From Epiperipatus broadwayi (taxonomy: Eukaryota > Onychophora > Udeonychophora > Euonychophora > Peripatidae), in contig JAQFVV010012441.1 of assembly GCA_028023455.1 (NCBI GenBank), positions 4,527,911 through 4,591,910 of the forward strand: a DNA stretch of 64,000 bases, in the 5' to 3' direction. Positions within the stretch are counted from its first letter, which is position 1, and every line of letters starts with the position of its first letter. Both the position numbers and the translations under genes were made by a program. The notes below the pieces were generated by a model. That model saw only the letters and a program-made list of their open reading frames with translations. It did not search any database and was not told the origin of the DNA. Below are positions 24,992 to 36,717 of the stretch, one piece after another.

Positions 24992-25585
24992 TGTCATATC
25001 TGACCCTGCCTTCAGAAGTGGACTATTCCAGATTACTTGCCTGATTGGATAGCACCCAGTTTCTATCCAAGGGGATTAAAACCTTCACTGGAGTTCATGC
25101 ACTGAATCTGCATGTTTCCAGTAAGATAGAGGATCTGCGTTTAAATAGTCAGCCTTCTGGAGGCAAGGCAGAGAGCAATTACTTCTGTTAACCTGAATGA
25201 CAGAATGTGCTCTCCATTAAACCTGCCATTAGCAAAGGTATTTATCTAGTCATTATTGTGATGTCCATGCAGTGAGGCAAGTCCACCTATGGACTGGAAA
25301 CTGCTACGTCTGAACTAGAGTAGACTCAAGGCAAGCTAACTACATAGCCGGAAGAGTCTTACCAGAACTTACAACACAGGTTAATCATTAGCTGGAAGTG
25401 AGTTCCATCCTCCACATGACTATCTCAGCAGTGAAGTTTATCAACTGTATTTGTTCATTTGTTTAACTAATGTGTGTATATATTTTGTACTAATAAATTG
25501 TACATATTAATTGCTGAATAGTTGTTCTTTTTGTATCTGTTGGTTTGGAAATGAACCTGCAAGCCTAACCAAACACAACAGTATC
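24987..25585 (+). mobile_element. Solo LTR with 5-bp target site duplication
   Basis: The LTR is 24992-25580 (589 bp). It starts tgtcatatctgac and ends caaacacaaca, i.e. TGT...ACA termini. The flanks are gtatc at 24987-24991 and 25581-25585, a perfect 5-bp duplication as produced by Ty3/gypsy- or BEL-type integrases. A polyadenylation signal aataaa (25492-25497) sits near the 3' end as expected for an R/U5 boundary. Composition is less AT-rich than the flanks. No internal domain or second LTR is in the window, so this is the product of LTR-LTR recombination. Superfamily cannot be fixed without internal sequence. Confidence 0.82.
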
Positions 25586-26366
25586 TGATGTAAAGATTGG
25601 ACTACAATGAAACAAGTCTCTTCAGAAAACATTCCAATATCTACAAACAATTTTCAAAAGCCTAAGTGGCATTTGATGCTACAATTTATTATTTTAAACA
25701 ATGATGAATACTAAAATGAAGAATAATGCAGGCACCAGAATTAAAACTGGATGCAATTAATTAATTTGTTACCACATTATTTTTCCAATATTATTTTTCC
25801 ATTACTATTTATTTATAAAGCCCTGTTTTATTTAGTAGTATCAGATTCTGAAGTATGAAGTCCTAAATTAATTCCAGTATTGACACTTCCAGAACTGAAA
25901 CTTCTTAGGAAAATTTTAAAAATGACTTTTATGGTTTCTATTGACTAGAAATTTTTATTGAAGAAACTGGATAATAAATAAGTAAAAGTAACTCATTGCA
26001 TGGATATGATTGATAATTAAAAGTATCAGAAATTGTCTAAAATCCATAGGATTTTTGATCAGTTATAAAAATTTAGTATTAGAACTGTTTAAAAAACATA
26101 CCCAAAACTAATTTGGTATGAATACTTCCCATCTGTGGTCTATTTTGAACAGTTTGAAAGACCAGGATTATTTCCGGATACAATGTCTTTATACTATACC
26201 TTCTACAACATTTGAAAAACCAATCCATATAGTCATTGCAGTAAAATGATTCCTTAAAAAAGCTCCGTAATGAATAATTACTTGATTTAAATATTATCCG
26301 ACTTTTAAAGATTGTTTGTGGACAAAGAAATAGCCTTTCGATGTTATGCAAGATCATGTTTCAAAG
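25586..26366. other. AT-rich sequence, no gene seen
   Basis: A 92-codon minus-strand frame (26079-26357) shows no recognisable domain. Nothing else supported. Confidence 0.45.
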
Positions 26367-26479
26367 AAACTAAAGTTTTTCCTACGGTTACCGGCAAGAA
26401 AAATTTTTCCTACGGTTAACGGCAACTGAAGTTTTTTCTACGGTTAATGGCAACTAGAGTTTTCCCTACAGTTAACCGC
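26367..26479. repeat. Four-copy ~29-bp minisatellite
   Basis: Four diverged units, each centred on cctacggttaacggcaa, begin near 26381, 26409, 26438 and 26466, separated by agttttt-type spacers. The CpG in cctacgg is retained in three of four units. Confidence 0.8.
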
Positions 26480-27326
26480 TTAATATTCTTTTAGATATTA
26501 TTATAATAATACATATTTTTATCTCAGGTAGAAAATAGCTGGTTCAATATATATATAACCTATAATTGCACGGATAATGGCATACTATTTAGTTCAAATC
26601 CTGTACATTAGATTCTAGTACATAAGTAAATAGAGTCTCAATTTATATTAAAATGTCAGCGCTTAAAAAAAAAGTAATTTATTAAATACAAATATGTGGA
26701 CATTCAAAAGACCCGACGATTTCTAGGTACAAAAATGCGCGTACTTGTACATAAGATTTATTTCAAATGCATAAAAGTATATATATTTTTTCATCTAGTT
26801 TAGTAAATAAATAAAATTATAAATTAAATAAATTTTTTTTGCCGTTTTGCTTCGGCAATTTTCTAAGGAAAGATAATTAACATTGTTTATTGGTGGCGAC
26901 GTCTACTGACTGAGTTCATGTATGACGTTATTCAAATGTCTGTTTCTTAAATAATTGTCAAAATAAGAAATTTGTCAATATCAAATGTTCAGATAATTGT
27001 CTCCAAATAATGCGTTAATATAATTTTGTTGTTTTATTCGTTTCTAGTGTACATTTGTATATATATATATGCAAACATTGTTCAAGGTCTCTGATTTATG
27101 ATTATTGAAATCAAAAATACTATCTATCTTGCTATCAATATATCAGTCTATTTATCCACCCCTTATACCTTCATCCACTCATCTAACTATTTATTTTTCT
27201 ATCATTCAATCAATCAATCTATCTATTTATCTGTCTGAATCCCTAACCATAGCGGCCTAATTATTTTTATATCTATTTAGCAGTCTATATATCTATTTAT
27301 TTATTCCATTCTACTCACTGACACTA
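26480..27326. other. CpG-containing unique sequence and decayed ATCT units
   Basis: CpG-rich patch 26690-27040 with gacgtc- and tgacgt-like motifs near 26898 and 26923. From about 27115 degenerate tat(c)tatc units lead into the perfect array. No gene supported. Confidence 0.4.
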
Positions 27327-27523
<197 letters not shown>

Positions 27524-29177
27524 CTTACTTAATTATCTGTGAATTTATGAATGTATCTATCTATACATTTATTTTTATTTTTTATATGTTTATCAAACTA
27601 TATATCTTCCATCCATCCCTATCTATTTATAAAATTCTAACCATCTATATTTGCTTACTTATCTACCTATCTTTCTCTTCTTATTTTATACTTGTTATGC
27701 ACACACATGCACGCATGTGCACACACACATGAATAAGTATATGCTTCAGTATGCTTTCGCTATTACATTATCTTATGATGGACAATTATTCTGGAGAAAC
27801 ATTACTATTAAATAGTGTAGAACAAAAAACCTAAATTATATGTAGAAATAGAGTTTGAAAATATAAATAGAACAAATCATATTTTTTAACTTGGAAAAAA
27901 GATTATTAGAAATCAACAAACATTAAAAATAGAGGACCATATAGATGAGGGCATTTTACAGCTTTGTTAATCGTTATTTGTATAAGTTTTGCATAATAAT
28001 ATTAACTTTAAACGTAAAATCATAATTTTTAAATATATATAATTAAACAATATTCTAAAAGTACTTTTACTGCTGTTTTTTTGTTTGCAAATGATGAGTT
28101 CAATGTCGCATAGTGAATGTTTTTAAAAAAATTAACTGCTGTGACAATAAATAAACTTATTCGGATTTGATTAAGTTATTTATTTATAAAAAGCTAATAT
28201 TGTTCAATAATATTTTCAAGTGCAAATGTAAGTATTTAAACATAAATTTAAATTATGTTTTAATAAAGAAAATAGGAAAACAAGCGCAACTCTTTAGTTT
28301 GTGAAACACTTCACGGTAGGTAAACAATTAGCAAATGGCAATAACATAAAATGACAATTAATTTTAACTTTAATGAAAGTATTACGATGAAAATATTAAA
28401 TTTTCTCTAGCTTTAACTTATTAATAACGTCACTGCAACCTATTTATTTAATAGACGTTAATAATATTATGAATAGAACCGGAATTCATTAAGAAACTTT
28501 TTGTTTGTTTTTGCAATAAAGTTGTTATTATAAGAAAATCAAATAAAAATTTTATAAGAAAGTTTGCGTTAAGAAACACATTTTTTTGTAATATGTTTTC
28601 CATCTGTAAATTAATGTCATCGGGGAAGATATGGTTAAATGATTAGCAAAAAGAAGTGGGACCCTAAATGAGAGGAGATAGTAATATACATTTTTGAATA
28701 AAGTTCTATCTAGCTTTTCATTTTAATATTCCTTCATCTTCTCTTACCTGATATACTTCTGTGGAAATTGTTTGAAGAAGCTACATATCTTGGATTATAA
28801 AGTAGAGCGATGAAGAAAATTAATAGAAAAATATTGATGAATTTAAACTATGAAATTGACATTGTCTTTTGAGATTACGTCAACATCAAAACATCTAATT
28901 GATTCTTAAAGACTTTTATTAGAGTTACACATTGTTATTTTGAATTTGTTTTATTATGAGAATAATATGAGATGAGTTAATTTATTAGCGAGGAGTAAAA
29001 AGATTATGAAAAAAATGAAGAGGGCAACCAATTGGTAATAAAGAGAATAAATTTTATCAACCACAATAATGATGGATGTATCACTTGTGGACTACGAAAA
29101 AATAAACAATTATATATGAAATATATATGAAGATCTCTCATTACCATGATTGTCAGAAGCTAACACCAATTATTCAA
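27524..29177. other. AT-rich sequence, no gene seen
   Basis: Decayed ATCT units and a (CA)n patch (27700-27730), then unique DNA; CpG is more frequent around 28090-28640. No gene supported. Confidence 0.45.
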
Positions 29178-29252
29178 TATAATAATAATAATAGTAGTAG
29201 TAGTAGTAGTAGTAGTAATAATAATAATAATAATAATAATCATCATCATCAT
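29178..29252. repeat. Compound (AAT)/(AGT)/(AAT)/(ATC) trinucleotide array
   Basis: Four adjacent trinucleotide blocks with clean boundaries at about 29192, 29217 and 29240. Confidence 0.92.
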
Positions 29253-30164
29253 AGTCTTACCTAAAAATATTGACAATCAATACAATTCATTTTATATTTA
29301 ACAGCTAAATATTCATAGTGAGTCCATAACTGTTATTTAGAAAATATATTAATCACTATACTAATATATTAATCAAAATACTAACTCAAAAATATAGTAA
29401 GACTAATGGAAACTTTTTGAACATGTGATCTCTATTATTCCCAGTTGAATTAAAATTCAGTGTTTTTCTTATTGAAATAACAATAACAAATAAAAAGTAA
29501 AATAATCATACTAGAAATAATCTTTTTAGTAATGTGAAATTTTACTCTCAAATCACCTAATTTCTGGAAAAAAAATTATATATTGAAAAAAAAACAATAC
29601 TTTGAAAAATGAATGATATCGTAACCATATATGCAAATTACAGCCATTTTAGAAATGATTACTAATAATGTTTATCTAAATGAGAAAGGTTATTATATTT
29701 GATAAAGATGCTGTTTATATGTATTGAAAATATATTCAAGACAGAAGAAGTGTTTAGAAAAACCAAACTTTTAATGAAAGAGATAGAAATGTTTCAAGAT
29801 TAATTCTACTAATTTTTGTAAAGTCGGAATGTTTTCAATGCACTCAATTTTAACATTGGTAAATGTTTTGGACAATGGTTTTTAATATTTCAATCATGTT
29901 TATAAAATGATTCTATAAAAATATGCAATGTATCATAAGATCCAGGTGTAAAATACAACTTAAGCATTTCTGCTCAGAGTGAGAAAATTTTTAAGGATAA
30001 CCAAATTATAAATAGGTGGGTTTTTAAATGTGATAAACTATCTATTTAGAGGTAACACTAAAATGTTTATTCATACATGTTAGGAATTAGAAAATGATTT
30101 TGGAATTAATTACTCATTTTTAAGCAAATTTAAAAATTCTATCATATCTGTTTTTTAAAAGACA
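29253..30164. other. AT-rich sequence, no gene seen
   Basis: No supported feature. Confidence 0.5.
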
Positions 30165-30315
30165 ACTTGTCTTTAGAAGATTGTATTTTTATATTGGACT
30201 ATTTCCATCATCTAATATGTGTATTGAATGTCTAGGAAAATTTAACTTTATTCTAAATATTCCAAATACATTCAACTGTTAGTAATGGCGCATCAAACAG
30301 ATTAGTATATACATG

Positions 30316-30348
30316 TTTCAAGAGATATTATTCTTTCCTCTTCTTCAG
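30316..30348 (-). ncRNA. Hammerhead-like core, PLE-A left arm
   Basis: Minus strand: CTGAAGA (30342-30348) then a stem II of aagag/ctctt type, then GAAA (30316-30319) and catg. Stem I pairing is poor in this copy. Confidence 0.45.
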
Positions 30349-30383
30349 GTGTTTCTGGCCTGACCAGTGACAGTACTAGTATG

Positions 30384-30460
30384 GGATTTGAACTTGGACC
30401 CTTAGATTCTTGAGTATTGAATTTGAAGGTAATGCTCTAACCAACTGAGCCATCCTGCCA
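30384..30460 (-). repeat. tRNA-like module in PLE-A 3' end (left arm)
   Basis: On the minus strand, a good box A with perfect D-stem (GCTC/GAGC around agttggtta) at 30429-30460 is followed at 30384-30400 by box B ggtccaagttcaaatcc. The 77-nt length matches a tRNA, but the anticodon arm does not pair. It recurs at the same place in every PLE-A 3' end seen. Confidence 0.6.
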
Positions 30461-30815
30461 AAGACAACAGTCTGTAGAAATTTCATATACTTATTTATGA
30501 GGTTCCTCCTGATTTCCCCACTTTGCTCTAAGAGAAAAGTTGATTATAGTCACACTAGATTATATTATGGGATTTTTTACATTGTCATGTGAGCAGCTTC
30601 TTTAAATTTTCTTCTTTATGCATTTTCTTCTCTATCCAATATCTTTGTATTTTCTCAAATGAACTTATTATTGGTACAGTAGTGTACCCATAAATTCCAA
30701 AAATAACAGACAAATTAATGAAAATGTGCAATCATAATAGCTTTCCAGAGCCATATCACACTTTGAGGAATTCTAACATCTACAAAGCCTAAATTTGAAA
30801 TGCTGAGAAGAAAAA

Positions 30816-31167
30816 AACTGCATCTATGAAATATCATGTGAATGTGGAGGAACATATATTGGTGAGACCAGTCATTCCATTGAAAAATGCTTGCAAGAAC
30901 ACAAACTGATGATTAGAAAAGAGAAAACAGATGTGTCTAATGCAGCAGATCATGTATGCACCAATGAACATATGTTCAATTGGGAAAATACAAAAATATT
31001 AAATAGAGAAAAAAAAGGTACAAAGAAGAAAATTTAAAGAAGCTTCTCACATGACAATGGCAAAAAATCCCATAAGCCAACATAGTGGGACTATACATAA
31101 TGTATGGAAACCACTAAATCAACTTTGCTCTCAGGAAAAAATGAATAAATCAGGAGGAACCTCATAG
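30816..31167 (+). pseudogene. GIY-YIG endonuclease domain, PLE-A (one frameshift)
   Basis: The reading frame from 30816 gives NCIYEISCECGGTYIGET, an excellent GIY-YIG signature with paired cysteines, then SIEKCLQEHKL (the usual catalytic arginine of KRLQEH replaced by cysteine). A conserved His-rich segment AADHVCTNEHMFNW and NTKILNRE follow. A frame change is needed at about 31030, after which KFKEASHM ... HNVWKPLNQL continues to a TAG at 31165-31167. The domain serves as target-nicking nuclease in PLEs. Loss of the arginine and the frameshift make it non-functional. No RT domain is present in this copy. Confidence 0.78.
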
Positions 31168-31200
31168 ATAAGTATATGAAATTTCTACTGACTGTTTTGG

Positions 31201-31275
31201 TGGGATAGCTCAGTTGGTTAGAGGATTACCTTAAAATTCAATACTCATGAATGTAAGGGTCCAGGTTCTAATCCT
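31201..31275 (+). repeat. tRNA-like module in PLE-A 3' end (right arm)
   Basis: Box A is tagctcagttggttagag (31206-31223) and box B ggtccaggttctaatcc (31258-31274). It is positioned directly after the GIY-YIG stop codon, as in the left arm. Confidence 0.6.
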
Positions 31276-31309
31276 ATGCTAGTACTGTTACTGGTCAGAC
31301 TAGCAACAC

Positions 31310-31339
31310 CTGAAGAAGGAGAATAAGACACTTTCGAAA
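31310..31339 (+). ncRNA. Hammerhead-like core, PLE-A right arm
   Basis: CTGAAGA (31310-31316) and GAAAC (31336-31340). The preceding CAC can pair with GTG after the core. Stem II is weak here (ggagaata...ctttc). Confidence 0.42.
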
Positions 31340-31528
31340 CATTGTGCATATATTAAACTGTTTGATGTGTTATTACTAACAGTTGAATGTATTTGGAATA
31401 TTTAAAATAAAGTTAAATTTTTCTAAAGATATTCAATACACATATTATATGACAGAAATAGTCCAATATAAAAATACAAATAGAATGGCATCATCTTAAA
31501 TCTTCAGGAAAACCTTATCTTTAGAAGA

Positions 31529-32875
31529 GTTTTTTTTTGTATTGATTGTCATTATAAAAATAAAATAAAAATTACTGTATATTTTTAAAGCAATTCCCTG
31601 TCTTTACTTTTATAATCTCAACGTCAATGTTTAACTAACATCCTAGTCATAAGGCAATTAAAAGGTTTTTCAGCCATCATTTAGAGTCATCTTTTTTAAT
31701 ATAAATTCCACAAATTTTGTGCCCAACTTTATCCATGCTTCCTAATTTCTATCTGCGTTTTTATTTTAAATAGATCAATAATTTTGTTGTTTTTTTTTGT
31801 TTTTTTTTTAAAAAAAATCACTTGATATTCTTATTATTCTTCGTTTTTCTGAAATACTTTCAAAAATTTATATTATTGCCAATGACGCAGTTATTGATTT
31901 TTAAGAAACTATATTTAAAAGTTTTTAAATCATGGAAAAATACTGGATAAAGATACAACAATAATTACTTAGAAATGGTAATTAATTTCACAAATAAATC
32001 AGCTTAAGAGCCAAAAGGTGATGCATTAAACATTTGTCTAACATATATACAAAAATATTTTCAGAATATACCGCTATCTGAAATAAATATCAAATCACCT
32101 CTAATTTTAAGAATTTTTCAGCTACTGCTCTGTGAAATAAATATTTCGAGTCTATGTCTCAAATCAGCTAATAGAAAAAATGTTTGAATTTGCTGTTTTA
32201 AGATGTCGACTAGAAACATTTTCACATAGAGTGGAGCTGAAAATTTCTTAACGGTTGAGATAATTTGATATAAATGTATATTGTAATCATGATAAAAATA
32301 ATAAATATAACAGTAATAAATTATAAAGTCTTTCAATCCGCAGAAGTACTTTCGGTTAATTTCTTAAACCTGCCTTAACTACCATATTGTAATAAAATTT
32401 AATATAACAATTGCCAACAATAATCGTAATTTAAAAATAATCATAATTGGCTTATCAATATTACAACTTTTAAATATCATTATCACCTTTGCTGAGAATA
32501 ACTATTAAAATTATATTAATATTATTAATAATATTACTTTATAACCTGATTTATTAAACTGATTCAAGATGTTTTTTTGTATATATTTTTTAAATACACC
32601 TGTTTTCGAATATGTGCGTCAAAAAAGGTTTTTTTTCATTTTTATCACAGTTTATATTTAGTTATAAAAAACACTCATGCACATAAACGTAATTTTAAAA
32701 GAATAAAATAAAACGGTACAGTACTTACAATAATTAGAATAAATTATTTAAAAATAGTATTAACATAGGAATAACTTTATTAATTTATGTATAGGATTAA
32801 AATTACTCTGAATAATGATAAAAAGTTCTAGTTCTTGAATGTATATAAATTTAAAAAGGTATAATAACAAAATAC
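31529..32875. other. AT-rich sequence, no gene seen
   Basis: Slightly more CpG at 32140-32360. A 72-codon minus-strand frame (32118-32336) has no domain. Nothing else supported. Confidence 0.45.
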
Positions 32876-33275
32876 TTAAGTAAATTTAAATATTTGAAAT
32901 ATAGGCACTCTTCACATATTTGGAGCCTAATTGTAAATATAGGGTATTTGAATTCAGACTTTCAAGCATACTTCAACTATCCATACTATCTCATACCACT
33001 GTTACACCTGACCACACACATGCACAAAAGATAAATAATCATTCAGTATATGTATTTCATGCTAAACCAGCACTCATCAGTTGGTCCAGATTACCATCTC
33101 CAGCACTGATTATATATATATGTGGGAGATGATAATCTGGACCAATGGATGAGTGCGGTTTAGCATGAAATATGTTTATTGGTGATTATTTATCTTTTCT
33201 ACATGTGTGTGGTCATGTGTGAGATAAGGGTGCTTGAAAGTCTGAATTCAAATCCCCTATATTTAAGTAAATTTA
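32876..33275. mobile_element. Foldback element FB, copy B, with perfect 13-bp TSD
   Basis: The element 32889-33262 (374 bp) is flanked by ttaagtaaattta at 32876-32888 and 33263-33275. It is a long palindrome: arms about 32935-33112 and 33113-33262, centred on a (TA)n tract (about 33110-33121), with aattcagactttcaagc near each outer end. Both arms hold the family hammerhead; the left arm (minus strand) is intact in the core, the right arm has lost it. There is no coding capacity. Relatives are at 5598-5760 and 57520-57960. Confidence 0.78.
33055..33085 (-). ncRNA. Hammerhead ribozyme, FB copy B left arm
   Basis: Minus strand: stem I 5' strand ACCAA (33081-33085), CTGATGA (33074-33080), stem II GTGCT/AGCAT with loop GGTTT, GAAA (33055-33058), then stem III ATA/TAT around a 2-nt loop. 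The stem I 3' strand is mutated in this copy (family consensus TTGGT). Confidence 0.65.
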
Positions 33276-35003
33276 GTATTATTGATAATAAAAGATTAAT
33301 TATAATGAGAATTTAAAAATAAATAGAGTAAAATCATTTGTTTTAATATTAACAGTATAAATATTTGATTGGAAAATAAGTATATGTATTTTATTTTTAT
33401 TAATTAATTTAATAAGAGAATTATAATATTTTAAAATATTTTATCATTTTAAAATAATTTCCTTACAAATTGGACACTACAAATTCTTAAAACTTCCAAA
33501 GATTTCTTGCTTTATGTCATATTCTGGCAATAGAAATAATTTTTTTTTTTGTAAAAAGCCAAAAAAAAAAAAAAAATGAATTAAGAAAAAATGGAGACCT
33601 TATTAATTCTGTGATGTAATCTTATAAATACATCTATGTGAGCATAATTGTTTAATCTTTATTAATTGATCGCACATGAACTGTACTGGAATTAAATTAA
33701 AATTAACCATATTGGCTTATTCCAGTACAATGTTCATGCATTAGAGAACCAGATAAACAGTTACATCAGTGGCCAATATATCTCACAACTGTCCTTAATG
33801 GAGAACTAAATATGTAACCATATGCATCATCTTATAATGCACTTTTAATAGAATGAAATTTTAAAATTTGGATTTAAATATAAAAGTGGAAACTAGTTTG
33901 GGTATGCAACCTTTATTTAAACCATGTTACTCACCTATTCTCTAAATATTGGCCAGATGTTATAATTACTACAGCAGCCTAGAGTTTCTGAACAGGACCT
34001 ATGTATTGGACAATTCTTATTAAAAAATAAAATTTAACTAATGAGTTTTATCTTTATCTGGAAAAATTTTGGATACTTATTTTTAAAATAAAATTTTAAC
34101 TAATGGATTTTATTTTCCTAAATATTTTGAGACAAGTTATAATTTATGAATGTCACCTCTTGATAGATTAAGAAGTATGTTCCACATTTAGGAACTAAAA
34201 CAACTTATTGTGATTCCCCAGAATAATTTTAACTGATTATTAGTAGATGCAAAGAATAATTTATTAATACCATTCATAAGAAATAAAATGATTTAAGATG
34301 ATTTTGAAATACTTAAAATGAACGATTATTGAATTGTATTTTAAAACTCAAACTTTATTACTAATTATTCTATTATAGAGATTAAAATTTGTTTCACCAA
34401 TAAATTTGGATTTTATAACTCAAAATGTTAAAGGATTTAATTCCTTTAAAATATTTTGAAAAACACTTTTCCCCAGAATAAATATTTCCAACTTTTTAAA
34501 AGTCTTGAAATTAATTTTAAATTATAAGAATATATATTGTATTTCTCATATTTGTTAAAGTATTATAATATTTAGAGCTATCTTGTTAGGTTAAAGTTCC
34601 CACAAGATTCAAGGTATAATTAAAGAATATACAAATAGTATGTGAAATTTATAATTTCAATTTAGTATAAGTTTGTGTTTTTGATTCTCTGTACTATGGA
34701 AACAAATTGTTAATACTTAAAGTTAATTAATAGTTATTTATAGGTAAGTCATAATACCTGAAATTTTTGTATGTTTTATTGATCTATTAATTTCATCCTG
34801 TGTTTATATAATTAAAGATACATAAAACATATAGTTGAAATATTTTATAAACATTACCCTTCTTATTTATCCATATTGGTACTCTCAAGATTTTATAAAT
34901 ATTATATTGTATATTTAATTATACTTGTGAGACTGTTACTTGTATAAATATTATTGATCACATGATCACATCTCCTATACTAGCATATTAATTATTGATA
35001 AAC
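33276..35003. other. AT-rich sequence with a small tandem duplication
   Basis: A segment containing aaaatttaactaatg is duplicated in tandem near 34025 and 34086 (unit about 60 bp). No gene seen. Confidence 0.45.
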
Positions 35004-35101
35004 AGAGCAAAACTCTCCATACAGTATTGCCACCTGTGGCATCCATTGATTACTCTGTTTAGCACAGATGGCAATACTGTATGGAGAGTTTTGCTCTGTT
35101 T
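35004..35101. repeat. Family P hairpin: 38-bp near-perfect inverted repeat
   Basis: Left arm aaacagagcaaaactctcca... and right arm ...tggagagttttgctctgttt are near-perfect complements of about 38 bp (35004-35041 and 35063-35101), with a 20-base loop containing catccattgattac. The loop plus right arm recur at 45548-45625 and the right arm also at 44943-44990. All three lie shortly downstream of a cacatgatcac block. Confidence 0.75.
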
Positions 35102-36670
35102 AATAAATATTATTGTTCAGTTGAGTTAAACATTTGACAATATTGTATTCTCATTTTTATTCCTGATTTGAGTTTGATAAGTCTTTTATAAAATGTCAGT
35201 AGTACATATTGGGATCTGGAATCAAGTTAATTAAAGCCATATTTTAGGAAGGATATTTTAAGTTGGGTTAATGTTTTGCCCTTGTATGAAATAACTAAGT
35301 ATATAAATCAGATAACTAGAAGAAACAGACATTATTTAATTAAAGATACAGTATCACATTATTTGTTTTGTTTATTATATATAATTATGTCATTTAAATA
35401 GATATTAACAACTTTATTCAATAAAATGGTTTGTTTTATATCATTTTAGGACATGTCATACATTTAATTATTATTAATGTAGGAATTATTTTCTTAATTA
35501 AAGACACCACAAGAATACTTATAATCACTGCCAAGTACTTTTTTTTATTGTTATTTCATTTATTTAAATATTTTATTTATTATTTATTGCTAATAAATTA
35601 ATTATATATTTTATTGATTGACTGGTCTTTGCCATTGAGTAGTTAATACTCACCATCTACTAATTAGACAAATAAATATGGTTACAGAATGTTATAATTA
35701 TTTTTCATTATTTAAAAGCCTTACTGCTCTTCTTTGTCTTAATATTTAGTTGCTCTTCTTTGTTTTAATATTTAGTTGCTTAAGATAGGACTTAGATGCA
35801 ATACAATTCCATATGTTATTTAATCAAATCAATAATTTATAATTTTTTTTAAAGATTTAAAATTTTAAGAATATTATTTATTATATTTAATTGTATAACC
35901 CAGACATAACGTTAAATTGAATTTGTGGAATATGAAAACTTAAGAACAAACTTGCTAAACAAATATATGAACGTTATAGGATTTATTTATTCTTGTAAAT
36001 CCACAGATATATTTTTAAGTTATAACAGACTCTGAGATATTATTGTGATTAGTTATAAGTACACATATGTATTTCCTTAAAAGAAATATTGATTTATTAT
36101 AAAGGATCCATAAAGTGACTATCAAAGTGTTTTAAAAGGTTAAGCACAATCTTATTCAATCTTCCAATGGCTGGTGTCATCTTTATCATATTTTTTGTTA
36201 GTTACAATAGAACGAATTGAAAGTTATACATTCAATTCTTATATCTATAAAGTCCATAATTAAGGTATACAGAAATAGGTATGCATAAGCTAACTGGTGA
36301 TTTATGCAAAAGGTTATAATCACCCTAATAAGATACCACAATCCATTTCAACTTTGACTTCATTTGTTTACAATTGCTTAGAAATATACGAAAAAGTTGT
36401 TCTTATCAATTATAATCGAGTATCATGTAGATGAATTAGATTATGATACAGATATTTAAATAATTATAATTCTTTGAATATATTCCAGATAATGCTATTG
36501 CATTATTTTCTATATATGTTGAATAACTAAGTATGATCATTTTAAAAAAAATTAATAATGGGAAGAGTTATTTACTCTATCTTTATAGTTGAAAGTTAGG
36601 CAGTTTAATTTGGAGTTTTGGCTATCTCTAAGCTAAGTAAAAGTTCATATTTATTTGTGGTTGTTTAAAT
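35102..36670. other. AT-rich sequence with a 26-bp tandem duplication
   Basis: The unit tgctcttctttgtc... is repeated at 35725-35750 and 35751-35776 with one substitution. Otherwise no feature. Confidence 0.5.
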
Positions 36671-36717
36671 ATACACTCACTGTATTTATATATTGAATTA
36701 TTTCCATCATCTAATAC

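Larger units (their letters stand above)
30166..31528. mobile_element. PLE-A inverted (head-to-head) copy with probable 15-bp TSD
   Basis: Left arm (about 30181-30670) is the reverse complement of the right arm (about 30965-31480). Both are 3' ends of the PLE at 36681-39870 and contain the GIY-YIG C-terminus, tRNA-like module, hammerhead-like core and terminal cattcaactgttag segment. Between the arms lies the rest of one GIY-YIG domain. Flanking cttgtctttagaaga (30166-30180) and cttatctttagaaga (31514-31528) differ at one base and are best read as the target duplication. The whole is a dimeric 3' end inserted as a unit. Confidence 0.78.
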
